The notes beneath the pieces were generated by a model, which did not search any database, was not told the DNA's origin, and saw only the letters and a program-made list of their open reading frames with translations. From Neobacillus niacini (GTDB taxonomy: Bacteria; Bacillota; Bacilli; Bacillales; Cytobacillaceae), in NCBI RefSeq assembly GCF_023715415.1, contig NZ_JAMBOB010000020.1:1-40573 (forward strand): a stretch of DNA of 40,573 bases. The letters run 5' to 3'. Below are positions 8,029 through 15,156 of the stretch, piece after piece. The position numbers were made by a program, and so were the translations under genes. Numbering within the stretch: position 1 is the stretch's first letter; every line of letters begins with the position of its first letter.

Positions 8029-8036
8029 AAAAGAAA

Positions 8037-9839
8037 ATGTGTGGAATTGTTGGATATATTGGAAGTAATGATACGAAAGAAATTTTGTTAAAGGGCTTAG
8101 AAAAGCTTGAATATAGAGGCTACGATTCAGCAGGAATTGCTGTTATGAACGAAAACGGTGTCCATGTTTTTAAGGAAAAGGGACGTATTGCTGATTTACG
8201 TGAGATTGTAGATACGGACGTAATGGCTAATAGCGGAATTGGTCATACACGCTGGGCTACTCATGGAGTACCAAGCAGAACAAATTCCCATCCCCACCAA
8301 AGTGCATCTGGACGTTTTACCCTCGTTCATAATGGTGTAATTGAGAACTATGATCTTCTCAAGCGAGACTATTTAGCAGATGTAACGTTTGTTAGTGAAA
8401 CGGACACAGAAGTCATTGTTCAATTAGTTGAGAAGTTTGTTCACGAAGGCTTAGAGGTTTTAGAAGCTTTTCGTAAGACACTTTCACTTTTACATGGCTC
8501 CTATGCCCTTGCTTTATTAGACGAACAAAACAGTGAGACTATTTTTGTTGCAAAAAATAAAAGTCCATTATTGGTAGGCCTTGGTTCAGATTTTAATGTT
8601 GTTGCAAGTGATGCGATGGCAATGCTACAGGTAACAAACGAATACGTAGAGCTTATGGATAAAGAAATCGTGATCGTTATGAAGGACCAAGTAACCATCC
8701 AGAATCTAGATGGAGAAACAATTACTCGTACTTCTTACATTGCTGAATTGGATGCAAGCGACATTGAAAAAGGCACATACCCTCATTACATGTTAAAAGA
8801 GATTGATGAGCAGCCTGCGGTTATGCGTAAAATTATTCAAGCCTACCAAAATGAACAAGGTAAATTAACGATTGATCCCGATATCATTTCTGCAATGAAC
8901 AACGCTGACCGCATTTATATTATTGCGGCCGGTACCTCTTATCATGCAGGTCTAGTTGGCAAGCAGTTCATTGAAAAGATGGCGAAAATTCCTGTAGAGG
9001 TTCATATTTCTAGTGAGTTTGGTTATAATATGCCTCTTCTCTCTGAGAAACCTTTGTTCGTCTTTATTTCACAGAGCGGTGAAACTGCTGATAGTCGTGC
9101 CGTTCTTGTTAATATTAAGGAAATGGGTTATCAATCATTAACAATTACGAATGTTCAGGGTTCAACTCTTTCTCGCGAAGCTGATCATACTTTATTGCTT
9201 CATGCAGGTCCTGAAATTGCTGTTGCTTCAACAAAAGCCTATACTGCACAATTAGCTGTGTTAGCGATAGTAGCAGAAGTTACTGCGAAAAGCCGAAATC
9301 TTGACCCAGGATTTGATTTAATTCATGAACTTGGTCTAGTGGCCAATGCGATAGAAGTTCTTTGTGATTCAAAAGAAATCATTGAGCATATTTCGAGAGA
9401 GTTTTTATCTGTAACACGTAATGCCTTTTTTATTGGACGTGGAATTGATTACTATGTTGGGTTAGAGGGAGCATTGAAGCTAAAGGAAATTTCTTATATT
9501 CAGGCAGAAGGCTTCGCTGGCGGAGAGTTAAAGCATGGTACCATTGCTTTAATTGAAGAAGGTACACCAGTAATTGCACTTGCTACCCAAGAAAGTGTAA
9601 ATCTAAGCATTCGCGGTAACGTTAAAGAAGTTGTTGCCCGCGGCGCAAACCCATGCATCATTTCAATGAAGGGTCTAAACATGGACGAAGACAGCTTCGT
9701 TATTCCGGAAGTACATGATTTATTAACACCACTTATCTCTGTAATACCATTACAAATTCTTGCCTACTACGCTGCACTGCACCGTGATTGTGACGTTGAC
9801 AAACCACGTAACCTCGCAAAATCCGTGACAGTTGAGTAA
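8037..9839 (+). CDS. glmS: Glutamine-fructose-6-phosphate aminotransferase GlmS
   Basis: This cytoplasmic enzyme makes glucosamine-6-phosphate from fructose-6-phosphate and glutamine, the committed step to amino sugars for peptidoglycan. The start is ATG 8037, giving 600 residues as in B. subtilis, because the mature protein must begin with the catalytic Cys (MCGIVGYIG) and AGGGAGG is 8 bp upstream. An in-frame GTG at 7989 is a shadow inside the leader hairpin. The N-terminal glutaminase domain (to about 230) contains GHTRWATHG and ETDTE. Two SIS sugar-isomerase domains follow, with SQSGETADS and EGALKLKEISYIQAEG, and the conserved end is LAKSVTVE. The ribozyme upstream provides feedback control. 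Confidence 0.98.
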   Translation: MCGIVGYIGSNDTKEILLKGLEKLEYRGYDSAGIAVMNENGVHVFKEKGRIADLREIVDTDVMANSGIGHTRWATHGVPSRTNSHPHQSASGRFTLVHNGVIENYDLLKRDYLADVTFVSETDTEVIVQLVEKFVHEGLEVLEAFRKTLSLLHGSYALALLDEQNSETIFVAKNKSPLLVGLGSDFNVVASDAMAMLQVTNEYVELMDKEIVIVMKDQVTIQNLDGETITRTSYIAELDASDIEKGTYPHYMLKEIDEQPAVMRKIIQAYQNEQGKLTIDPDIISAMNNADRIYIIAAGTSYHAGLVGKQFIEKMAKIPVEVHISSEFGYNMPLLSEKPLFVFISQSGETADSRAVLVNIKEMGYQSLTITNVQGSTLSREADHTLLLHAGPEIAVASTKAYTAQLAVLAIVAEVTAKSRNLDPGFDLIHELGLVANAIEVLCDSKEIIEHISREFLSVTRNAFFIGRGIDYYVGLEGALKLKEISYIQAEGFAGGELKHGTIALIEEGTPVIALATQESVNLSIRGNVKEVVARGANPCIISMKGLNMDEDSFVIPEVHDLLTPLISVIPLQILAYYAALHRDCDVDKPRNLAKSVTVE

Positions 9840-9866
9840 TAGGTAAAAATTACAACGAATATAGAT

Positions 9867-9904
9867 TGGCTCTATCTAATTTTTTAGATGGAGCCATTTT
9901 TTTA
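9867..9904 (+). terminator. Terminator after glmS
   Basis: TGGCTCTATCTAA (9867-9879) pairs with TTAGATGGAGCCA (one G-U pair), followed by ATTTTTTT. Confidence 0.9.
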
Positions 9905-9946
9905 TAATCAGTATCTAAGAATAATGAAATTTGGATAAAAATACTG

Positions 9947-9974
9947 TTGACGGAATAAATATGTATGTTAAAAT
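9947..9974 (+). promoter_or_regulatory. Sigma-A promoter of the symporter operon
   Basis: TTGACG (9947-9952), 16 bp and TAAAAT (9969-9974), with TGT directly before the -10 as an extended element. It lies about 55 bp upstream of the small accessory gene. Confidence 0.68.
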
Positions 9975-10028
9975 CAATTTTATATATTTAGAAAATATAG
10001 AATTATCTTTCTAGGAGGAGGTATTAGA

Positions 10029-10163
10029 ATGGTTACAGCGTTGTTGATTTGGCTTGGCACGATGATTTTTTCGTTTGTATTAGGTACATACCTATGCATG
10101 AGAATTGAAAAATCTGGCGTTAAACGTTGGGGAGCTACGGGAAAAATTTTTAAATATAAATAA
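10029..10163 (+). CDS. Symporter small accessory protein (44 residues)
   Basis: This short reading frame has an excellent AGGAGGAGG ribosome site 7 bp before its ATG. It encodes MVTALLIWLGTMIFSFVLGT, a single hydrophobic helix over about residues 3-24, followed by a basic tail ending KIFKYK. It lies 22 bp upstream of a sodium:solute symporter gene and shares its promoter. Small one-helix proteins at this position are known next to several sodium symporters of Gram-positive bacteria, and they are annotated as symporter accessory proteins. I identify it by position and topology; its biochemical role, such as assembly or stability of the transporter, is not visible in the sequence. Confidence 0.75.
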   Translation: MVTALLIWLGTMIFSFVLGTYLCMRIEKSGVKRWGATGKIFKYK

Positions 10164-10185
10164 GAGATAAAGAGGGCGAAACTTC

Positions 10186-11709
10186 ATGATGTACATAATT
10201 GTATTAGCTTTTTACTTATTATTTACGATATGGTCGAGTGTAAAAAGCTTAAAGAATACAGAATCCATCTCTGATTTTACAACGGGTGGACATCGAATGG
10301 GATTACTGTTAGGAATAGGCACAACAACAGCTACATGGGTAAGTGTAGCATCTGTTCTAGGAGTACCTGGCTATTTATATAGCTCAGGCGTAGCAGCAAT
10401 AATTGGTTGGGTTGCAGGCTGGTGTTTAGGGGGAGCGTTAATCCCACTGGTGGCTTATAAAATAAGAAGACCGGAAACTCCGGTACGAACATTTCCAGAG
10501 TTTATTCATCTTAGGTACGAGCCTTATAAGCAAAATAGCCCTTTACGGATGATTGTTGGGATTTTAATGACAATCGGCTATTTCCTTTTAGTTCATATCC
10601 AAGTAGTAGGGTTCGGAATTGTTTTTGAAACGATAACTGGAATCGATTATAAAATAGCCATTTTTGCCTTTTTGATATTTCTACTCTTTACGAGTATTGG
10701 CGGCTTTTGGTCTGTTGCCGCAACGGATACACTTAATACAGTTCTTATTGTAATTGGAGTTGTTTTAGGAAGCGGTGCAGTTTTAGCTGCAACCGGCGGA
10801 TTACAGAATATTGTAGATACACTTTCTACGACAACTGCACCTACGATTGCAGGCGGACCGCCGCTTGAGCAAGGAATTCTTCTATCTCCATTAGGGACCT
10901 TTAGTCTTAGTGCACTCATTTCTATTTTTATTTCAAATTCATTAGGCTCACCCGCATCGCCGCATTGGGTTACAAGAATGCTGGCACCAAAAAATATCAA
11001 GGTTGCTATCTTGCAAATCATGGGTACAATCGGAGTGTTATTATTCATCATGGGCCCACTAATCATCCTTGGACTTGGTGCAAAAGCATTATTACCTAGT
11101 CTACCTGCAGGAAAAACGACGGATTACATAGTTCCATTAATCATTCAGGACTATGCACCCCCGCTAGTCGGCGCCATGACATTAGTTGCCCTTTGTGCAG
11201 CTGCTGTTTCGACTGCAAACTCTATGCTGTTAACCGCAGGGACTACCCTATATTATGATGTGTATTTAGGCATCTTTTCGAAAAAAGTAAGTGATAAAGA
11301 TTTTAATAAGCGACTTAGATTAATTATTTTCGTCTTGGGATTCTTAGCTGTTATTAGTGCTATTAAGCCGCCGTGGTTTCTGGCAATGGGCTTTGTCTAC
11401 GTTTACGGAGGATTCGGGGCAGCATTTTTCTTAGCCGTCTTCTTAGGATTGTATTGGAAGAGAATGAACGCAGCAGGAGCTTATGCGGGAATACTAATTG
11501 GCTCTGTTGGATATGTTGTTTCCAAGGCAATGGGAGCTTCAAATCCATTTCTAATAGCAGCTGGTATTTCTTTAATAGGGGTAATTCTTGCCGTTTATAC
11601 GACTAAAAAGCCGCCTATTGAAGCCTATGAACCTTATTTTGAAGAGAAAGTTAGTAAATCCACGGATCGAGTATTGTCCAGTGTAATTAATCGATCTGAA
11701 GGAGCTTAA
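10186..11709 (+). CDS. Sodium:solute symporter family (SSS) transporter
   Basis: This 507-residue polytopic membrane protein has about 13 hydrophobic helices. It matches the SSS family (relatives of PutP, PanF and OpuE), which couples uptake of an organic solute to sodium entry. Visible family features include the N-terminal SISDFTTGGHRMG segment before the second helix, GTTTATWVSVASVLGVPGYLYSSG in the third, and SSIGGFWSVAATDTLNT-like and CAAAVSTANSMLLTAGTTLYYDVY segments that contribute to the sodium site. The start is the first of two ATGs, with AGAGGG 9 bp upstream. The substrate cannot be inferred, because neither neighbours nor motifs point to proline, pantothenate or a sugar. It is co-transcribed with the 44-residue peptide and ends at a strong terminator. 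Confidence 0.88.
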   Translation: MMYIIVLAFYLLFTIWSSVKSLKNTESISDFTTGGHRMGLLLGIGTTTATWVSVASVLGVPGYLYSSGVAAIIGWVAGWCLGGALIPLVAYKIRRPETPVRTFPEFIHLRYEPYKQNSPLRMIVGILMTIGYFLLVHIQVVGFGIVFETITGIDYKIAIFAFLIFLLFTSIGGFWSVAATDTLNTVLIVIGVVLGSGAVLAATGGLQNIVDTLSTTTAPTIAGGPPLEQGILLSPLGTFSLSALISIFISNSLGSPASPHWVTRMLAPKNIKVAILQIMGTIGVLLFIMGPLIILGLGAKALLPSLPAGKTTDYIVPLIIQDYAPPLVGAMTLVALCAAAVSTANSMLLTAGTTLYYDVYLGIFSKKVSDKDFNKRLRLIIFVLGFLAVISAIKPPWFLAMGFVYVYGGFGAAFFLAVFLGLYWKRMNAAGAYAGILIGSVGYVVSKAMGASNPFLIAAGISLIGVILAVYTTKKPPIEAYEPYFEEKVSKSTDRVLSSVINRSEGA

Positions 11710-11732
11710 ATTTTCGATAAATTTCAGTGATT

Positions 11733-11771
11733 AAAGGACTGGTAGCAAGCCTAGCTATCAGTCCTTTTTTA
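11733..11771 (+). terminator. Terminator of the symporter operon
   Basis: AAAGGACTGGTAGC (11733-11746) pairs with GCTATCAGTCCTTT, with a single G-U pair, and then a T run. Confidence 0.92.
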
Positions 11772-11885
11772 AATTTTATTATATGTGAAATGCGTGAAAC
11801 CAAAAGGAAGGTAACCATTAGTATTCGTGATGCCCGTAAGCAAAGGAATTTTGAAAAAGTGGTAACCATACTATTCTAAAAATTC

Positions 11886-11915
11886 TTGACACTTATCTCC
11901 ATCAGGTGATATTAT
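11886..11915 (+). promoter_or_regulatory. Sigma-A promoter of the ABC exporter operon
   Basis: TTGACA (11886-11891), 18 bp and TATTAT (11910-11915), about 35 bp before the TTG start. The 110 bp upstream contain two GGTAACCAT motifs (from 11810 and 11861). Confidence 0.72.
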
Positions 11916-11949
11916 TTTCCTCTGTGACGAAAAAGGGAGGGAATACCAG

Positions 11950-12927
11950 TTGATAAAATTAGAGGGCATATCGAAATCCTTCAAAGTGCCAAAGCGTTCC
12001 AATGGATTGCTGCAAGCCACTAAATCACTTTTTTACCGGGAGCATACTATTGTTGAAGCTCTTAACGAAATCTCCTTCGCAATCAATCCTGGTGAAATTG
12101 TTGGGTACATTGGTCCGAATGGTGCTGGAAAATCGACAACGATTAAGATCATGAGCGGCATTTTAGTTCCAGACGGAGGAACCTGCAGTATCATGGGTTT
12201 CACACCATGGAAGGACCGGGTCGAGTATGTAAAAAATATCGGAGTTGTCTTTGGACAGCGTTCGCAGCTTTGGTGGGATGTTCCGGTGATTGATTCATTT
12301 GAGCTATTAAAGGATATATACAAAATCCCGCCACAAGATTATAAAACAACCTTAGATCTGCTTATCGAAACACTAGAATTAAAAGACATCATAAACGCTC
12401 CGGTTCGTCAATTAAGTTTAGGACAACGGATGCGCTGCGAAATTGCTGCTTCATTACTACATAACCCCAATATCTTATTCTTAGACGAACCAACGATTGG
12501 CCTTGATGCCGTTTCGAAAATAGCAGTCCGACAGTTTATCAAAACCATCAATCAGGAAAAAGGCGTCACCGTTGTCCTGACTACCCACGATATGAATGAT
12601 ATTGAAGCTCTAGCCAATCGAGTGATATTAATTGGGAAAGGCAGCTTGCTTTATGATGGAAAAATAGAGGAATTGAGAAAACGGTTTGGAACGCATAAAA
12701 CCATTACGGCTGACTATCGTAAAAATACCAATAGCTTTGATATACCAGGGACCACCATCATCCATTGGTCTCCTGAGCACACTGTACTTAGTATTGATAC
12801 CGAACAGACTCTCACATCTGACGTCATTACCCAATTATCTAAAAAAGTGGACCTAGTAGATGTCACAATCGAATCACAGCCAATTGAGGATATTATTGTC
12901 CAGCTGTATAAGGAGTTCCAAATATGA
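11950..12927 (+). CDS. ABC-2 type transporter ATP-binding protein
   Basis: This is the nucleotide-binding subunit of an ABC exporter, 325 residues, starting with TTG behind GGGAGG. The Walker A motif is GPNGAGKST (about residue 57), the signature LSLGQRMR (about 155), and Walker B ILFLDEPTIGLD (about 177), followed by the switch histidine in LTTHD. The C-terminal 90 residues form the regulatory extension found in this subgroup. The next gene overlaps it by ATGA. The two permeases downstream belong to the ABC2_membrane_6 (former DUF990) type, and this three-gene layout is a known exporter class of unknown substrate in Firmicutes and Actinobacteria. A role in drug, peptide or lipid export is plausible but unproven. 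Confidence 0.9.
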   Translation: MIKLEGISKSFKVPKRSNGLLQATKSLFYREHTIVEALNEISFAINPGEIVGYIGPNGAGKSTTIKIMSGILVPDGGTCSIMGFTPWKDRVEYVKNIGVVFGQRSQLWWDVPVIDSFELLKDIYKIPPQDYKTTLDLLIETLELKDIINAPVRQLSLGQRMRCEIAASLLHNPNILFLDEPTIGLDAVSKIAVRQFIKTINQEKGVTVVLTTHDMNDIEALANRVILIGKGSLLYDGKIEELRKRFGTHKTITADYRKNTNSFDIPGTTIIHWSPEHTVLSIDTEQTLTSDVITQLSKKVDLVDVTIESQPIEDIIVQLYKEFQI

Positions 12928-13727
12928 AGGTATACGCTTCGGTATTGAAAATTAGGCTGTTAATTGGTATGCAATATCGTTCTGCGGCACTAGCCGGGGT
13001 GGCAACGCAATTTTTCTGGGGATTTATTTCGATCATGGTATTTGAAGCATTCTATCAATTTGCTGCTGTAACACCGCCAATCTCATTGAAAGAGTTAATC
13101 ACCTACATATGGCTGCAGCAGGCTTTCCTTGCTTTCATCATGCTTTGGTTCCGGGACAATGAATTATTTGATCTGATAACAAGCGGGAATATCTCCTATG
13201 AACTTTGCCGTCCTACTGACCTTTATGGTTTCTGGTATGCAAAGCTTCTGGCACAGAGACTATCAAGCGCATTGCTACGCTGTTATCCTATCTTAATCGT
13301 GGCTTTCTTTTTACCAAAACCCTACAACATGACACTACCTCCAAATGTTATAACCTTTATTTTGTTTGTCATTACCCTATTATTAGGTTTACTGCTGTTA
13401 GTAGCCATTTCCATGTTCTTATATATCTCTGTTTTTGTAACCTTATCTCCAATGGGATCACTATTGATATTTGGGGTGCTGGGAGAATTCTTTGCAGGTT
13501 TGATTATTCCCATACCGCTAATGCCTCTATGGCTACAAAAAATTGCCTACGTCCTGCCTTTTCGCTGGACTGCGGATTTTCCATTTCGGGTTTATTCAGG
13601 ACATATTGTGCAAAGTGACGCTATAATTGGAGTTTTTATTCAATTAGGATATCTTCTAGGTCTCCTTTGGTTAGGAAAAGTTGCTCTTAACAGTGTCCTA
13701 AGAAGAGTGGTCGTACAGGGGGGATAA
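12924..13727 (+). CDS. ABC-2 family permease (DUF990-type), first of pair
   Basis: This 267-residue membrane protein has six predicted helices and forms half of the exporter channel. Family features include MQYRSAALAGVATQFFWGFISIMVFEAFY at the N-terminus and the cytoplasmic segment SGNISYELCRPTDLYGFW before the second helix pair. The CRP-x-D motif corresponds to the LRP motif of ABC2_membrane_6 proteins. Its ATG overlaps the stop of the ATPase gene, indicating translational coupling. It ends 4 bp before its partner. The substrate is unknown. Confidence 0.85.
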   Translation: MKVYASVLKIRLLIGMQYRSAALAGVATQFFWGFISIMVFEAFYQFAAVTPPISLKELITYIWLQQAFLAFIMLWFRDNELFDLITSGNISYELCRPTDLYGFWYAKLLAQRLSSALLRCYPILIVAFFLPKPYNMTLPPNVITFILFVITLLLGLLLLVAISMFLYISVFVTLSPMGSLLIFGVLGEFFAGLIIPIPLMPLWLQKIAYVLPFRWTADFPFRVYSGHIVQSDAIIGVFIQLGYLLGLLWLGKVALNSVLRRVVVQGG

Positions 13728-13731
13728 TGGG

Positions 13732-14514
13732 ATGAATCTTTATTTAAAATATTTATTAATCTTATTTAAATCACAAATGCAATACCGAACATCGTTTTGG
13801 CTATTATCAATTGGACAGTTTTTTATTCCCTTTTCGGTTTTTGCAGGACTTTACTTTTTGTTTGAGCGGTTCGGTCAGATAAAAGGGTGGGATTTCTTCG
13901 AAGTTGCTCTCTGTTTTGCTGTTATACACATGGCCTTTTCGTTAAGTGAATGTTTTGCACGGGGATTCGACACTTTTTCCAGCTTAATTGTGAAAGGAGA
14001 TTTTGACCGGGTTCTGGTACGCCCTCGAAGTACCTTTCTTCAAGTTCTGGGGTCAAAATTTGAATTTACACGGATAGGCAGGCTCCTGCAAAGTGCGATT
14101 GTTCTTATATGGGCATTGAATAATCTACCCATCGAATGGAGCTTTATGAAAGCCGCTACCCTATTTTTTATGATTACCAGTGGTGTCCTAATCTTTACGG
14201 GTATCTATATGCTCGCCGCAACGATGTGTTTTTGGACTGTTCAGGGTTTGGAGGTAGCAAATATCTTTACGGATGGCGGCAGAGAGATGGCGCAGTATCC
14301 GTTAAATATTTATCAAAAGTGGGTAGCTCGTTTCTTTACCTATATCATCCCTTTTGGAACCGTAAATTACCTGCCGCTGCTGTTTATTCTTGGAAAAACA
14401 ACTGGGAATCAACTGCTTTATATGCTTACGCCCATTGCGGGAAGTCTGTTTATTCTTCCTTGTTTTCTTGTGTGGCAATTCGGAGTAAGGCATTACCGGT
14501 CCACAGGATCATAA
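13732..14514 (+). CDS. ABC-2 family permease (DUF990-type), second of pair
   Basis: This 260-residue permease is the second half of the heterodimeric channel. It has the same plan as its neighbour: MQYRTSFWLLSIGQFFIPFSVFAGLYFLF in the first helix and the motif KGDFDRVLVRPRSTFLQVLGSKFE before the third, with about six helices in all. The start ATG lies 4 bp after the previous stop, with GGGGGATAATGGG as ribosome site. The operon closes at the bidirectional hairpin shared with the convergent spore-protein gene. Confidence 0.85.
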   Translation: MNLYLKYLLILFKSQMQYRTSFWLLSIGQFFIPFSVFAGLYFLFERFGQIKGWDFFEVALCFAVIHMAFSLSECFARGFDTFSSLIVKGDFDRVLVRPRSTFLQVLGSKFEFTRIGRLLQSAIVLIWALNNLPIEWSFMKAATLFFMITSGVLIFTGIYMLAATMCFWTVQGLEVANIFTDGGREMAQYPLNIYQKWVARFFTYIIPFGTVNYLPLLFILGKTTGNQLLYMLTPIAGSLFILPCFLVWQFGVRHYRSTGS

Positions 14515-14515
14515 A

Positions 14516-14550
14516 ATAAGCAGTGGGATTTCCACTGCTTACCTTTTTTT
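14516..14550. terminator. Bidirectional terminator between ABC operon and SASP gene
   Basis: AAGCAGTGG (14518-14526) pairs with CCACTGCTT (14532-14540). Downstream on plus lies a run of seven T, and on minus the rest reads CTTATTTTAT. The hairpin overlaps the last codons of the convergent SASP gene. Confidence 0.85.
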
Positions 14551-14793
14551 AGCCATATTTTCTTGAGCCATTTTGACGAGCTCCCGAACCATGCTGCCGC
14601 CTAATCTGCCGCCGACTTTTCCTGCCTGTTGTGAAGTGAGCTGACCATTGTAGCCTTTCTTTAATGGAACACCTACTTCTTCTGCTGCCTCAAATTTCGC
14701 ATTCTCGGGATTTTGTGCTTGAACAACCCTTGCCTTTAATGCATCTAATCCATTCCTAGCCTCTGGGACAAGGATTTTATTTCTTCTGGCCAT
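14539..14793 (-). CDS. Alpha/beta-type small acid-soluble spore protein
   Basis: This 84-residue protein belongs to the SASP family that coats spore DNA, protecting it from UV and heat, and is degraded by the GPR protease at germination. Visible features are the start MARRNKILVPEAR, the GPR-site-like segment KFEAAEEVGVPL (usual form FEIASEFGV), and the DNA-binding motif GKVGGRLGGSMVRELVKMAQ near the end. At 84 residues it is longer than typical SspA-D (about 60-70) because of an insertion after the N-terminal motif (NGLDALKARVVQAQNPEN). The start follows an AAGGAGGGATAGT ribosome site. A sigma-G-like promoter precedes it, fitting expression in the forespore. Which ssp paralogue it is cannot be decided here. 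Confidence 0.9.
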   Translation of the reverse strand: MARRNKILVPEARNGLDALKARVVQAQNPENAKFEAAEEVGVPLKKGYNGQLTSQQAGKVGGRLGGSMVRELVKMAQENMAKKR

Positions 14794-14812
14794 ACTATCC
14801 CTCCTTAACGTT

Positions 14813-14843
14813 TAGGATGACCAATTTGAAAAAATAATCTGCA
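14813..14843 (-). promoter_or_regulatory. Sigma-G-like forespore promoter of the SASP gene
   Basis: Read on the minus strand: TGCAGA (14838-14843), 18 bp, then CATCCTA (14813-14819). This matches the sigma-G pattern TGnATA-N17/18-CATnnTA with one mismatch in the -35. It lies about 20 bp before the start codon. Confidence 0.72.
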
Positions 14844-14904
14844 GTGACTAGATAAATCCTTTTTTATCCAGTATAATAGCTACAAATAAAGTCGGAAAAA
14901 ATCA

Positions 14905-15126
14905 ATGAAAAAGAGAGTAATTCTTTGTGAAGTCAAAGCGAGTCAGGGATGGTGGGAGCCTGATACGAAACAAAGGATGAAGCGCACTTTTGAGATGTTT
15001 GCCTGAATAAAGTAGGGGAAACCGGAGTAGTCCTCCGTTAACAAGTCAAGCTGGTTCCTTTGGAACAAGTAGAGTGGTACCGCGAGTTAACTCTCGTCTC
15101 TTCATATAGAGACGGGAGTTTTTTGT
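14905..15126 (+). promoter_or_regulatory. T-box leader of argS (Arg, CGC specifier)
   Basis: The argS leader is a tRNA-sensing T-box. Stem I contains GGATGGTGGGAGCCTG (about 14947-14962). The specifier region GAAG-CGC-ACTTTTGAG presents the Arg codon CGC at 14983-14985. The conserved T-box AGAGTGGTACCGCG is at 15072-15085, with TGGT ready to pair with the tRNA end ACCA. The terminator stem AACTCTCGTCTCT (15089-15101) and AGAGACGGGAGTT (15108-15120) is followed by T residues. Uncharged tRNA-Arg should favour readthrough. A TATAAT at 14872-14877 is the likely -10; its -35 is weak. The CGC codon would be read by tRNA-Arg(ACG), a copy of which is at 40449. Confidence 0.95.
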
Positions 15127-15156
15127 TTTTATAAAGAGAAGCAGGAGGTCTTACTA

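Noticed and set aside
7989..8036. GTG start extending GlmS by 16 residues
   Set aside because: It lies inside the leader hairpin, has no ribosome site, and the catalytic Cys must follow the initiator Met.
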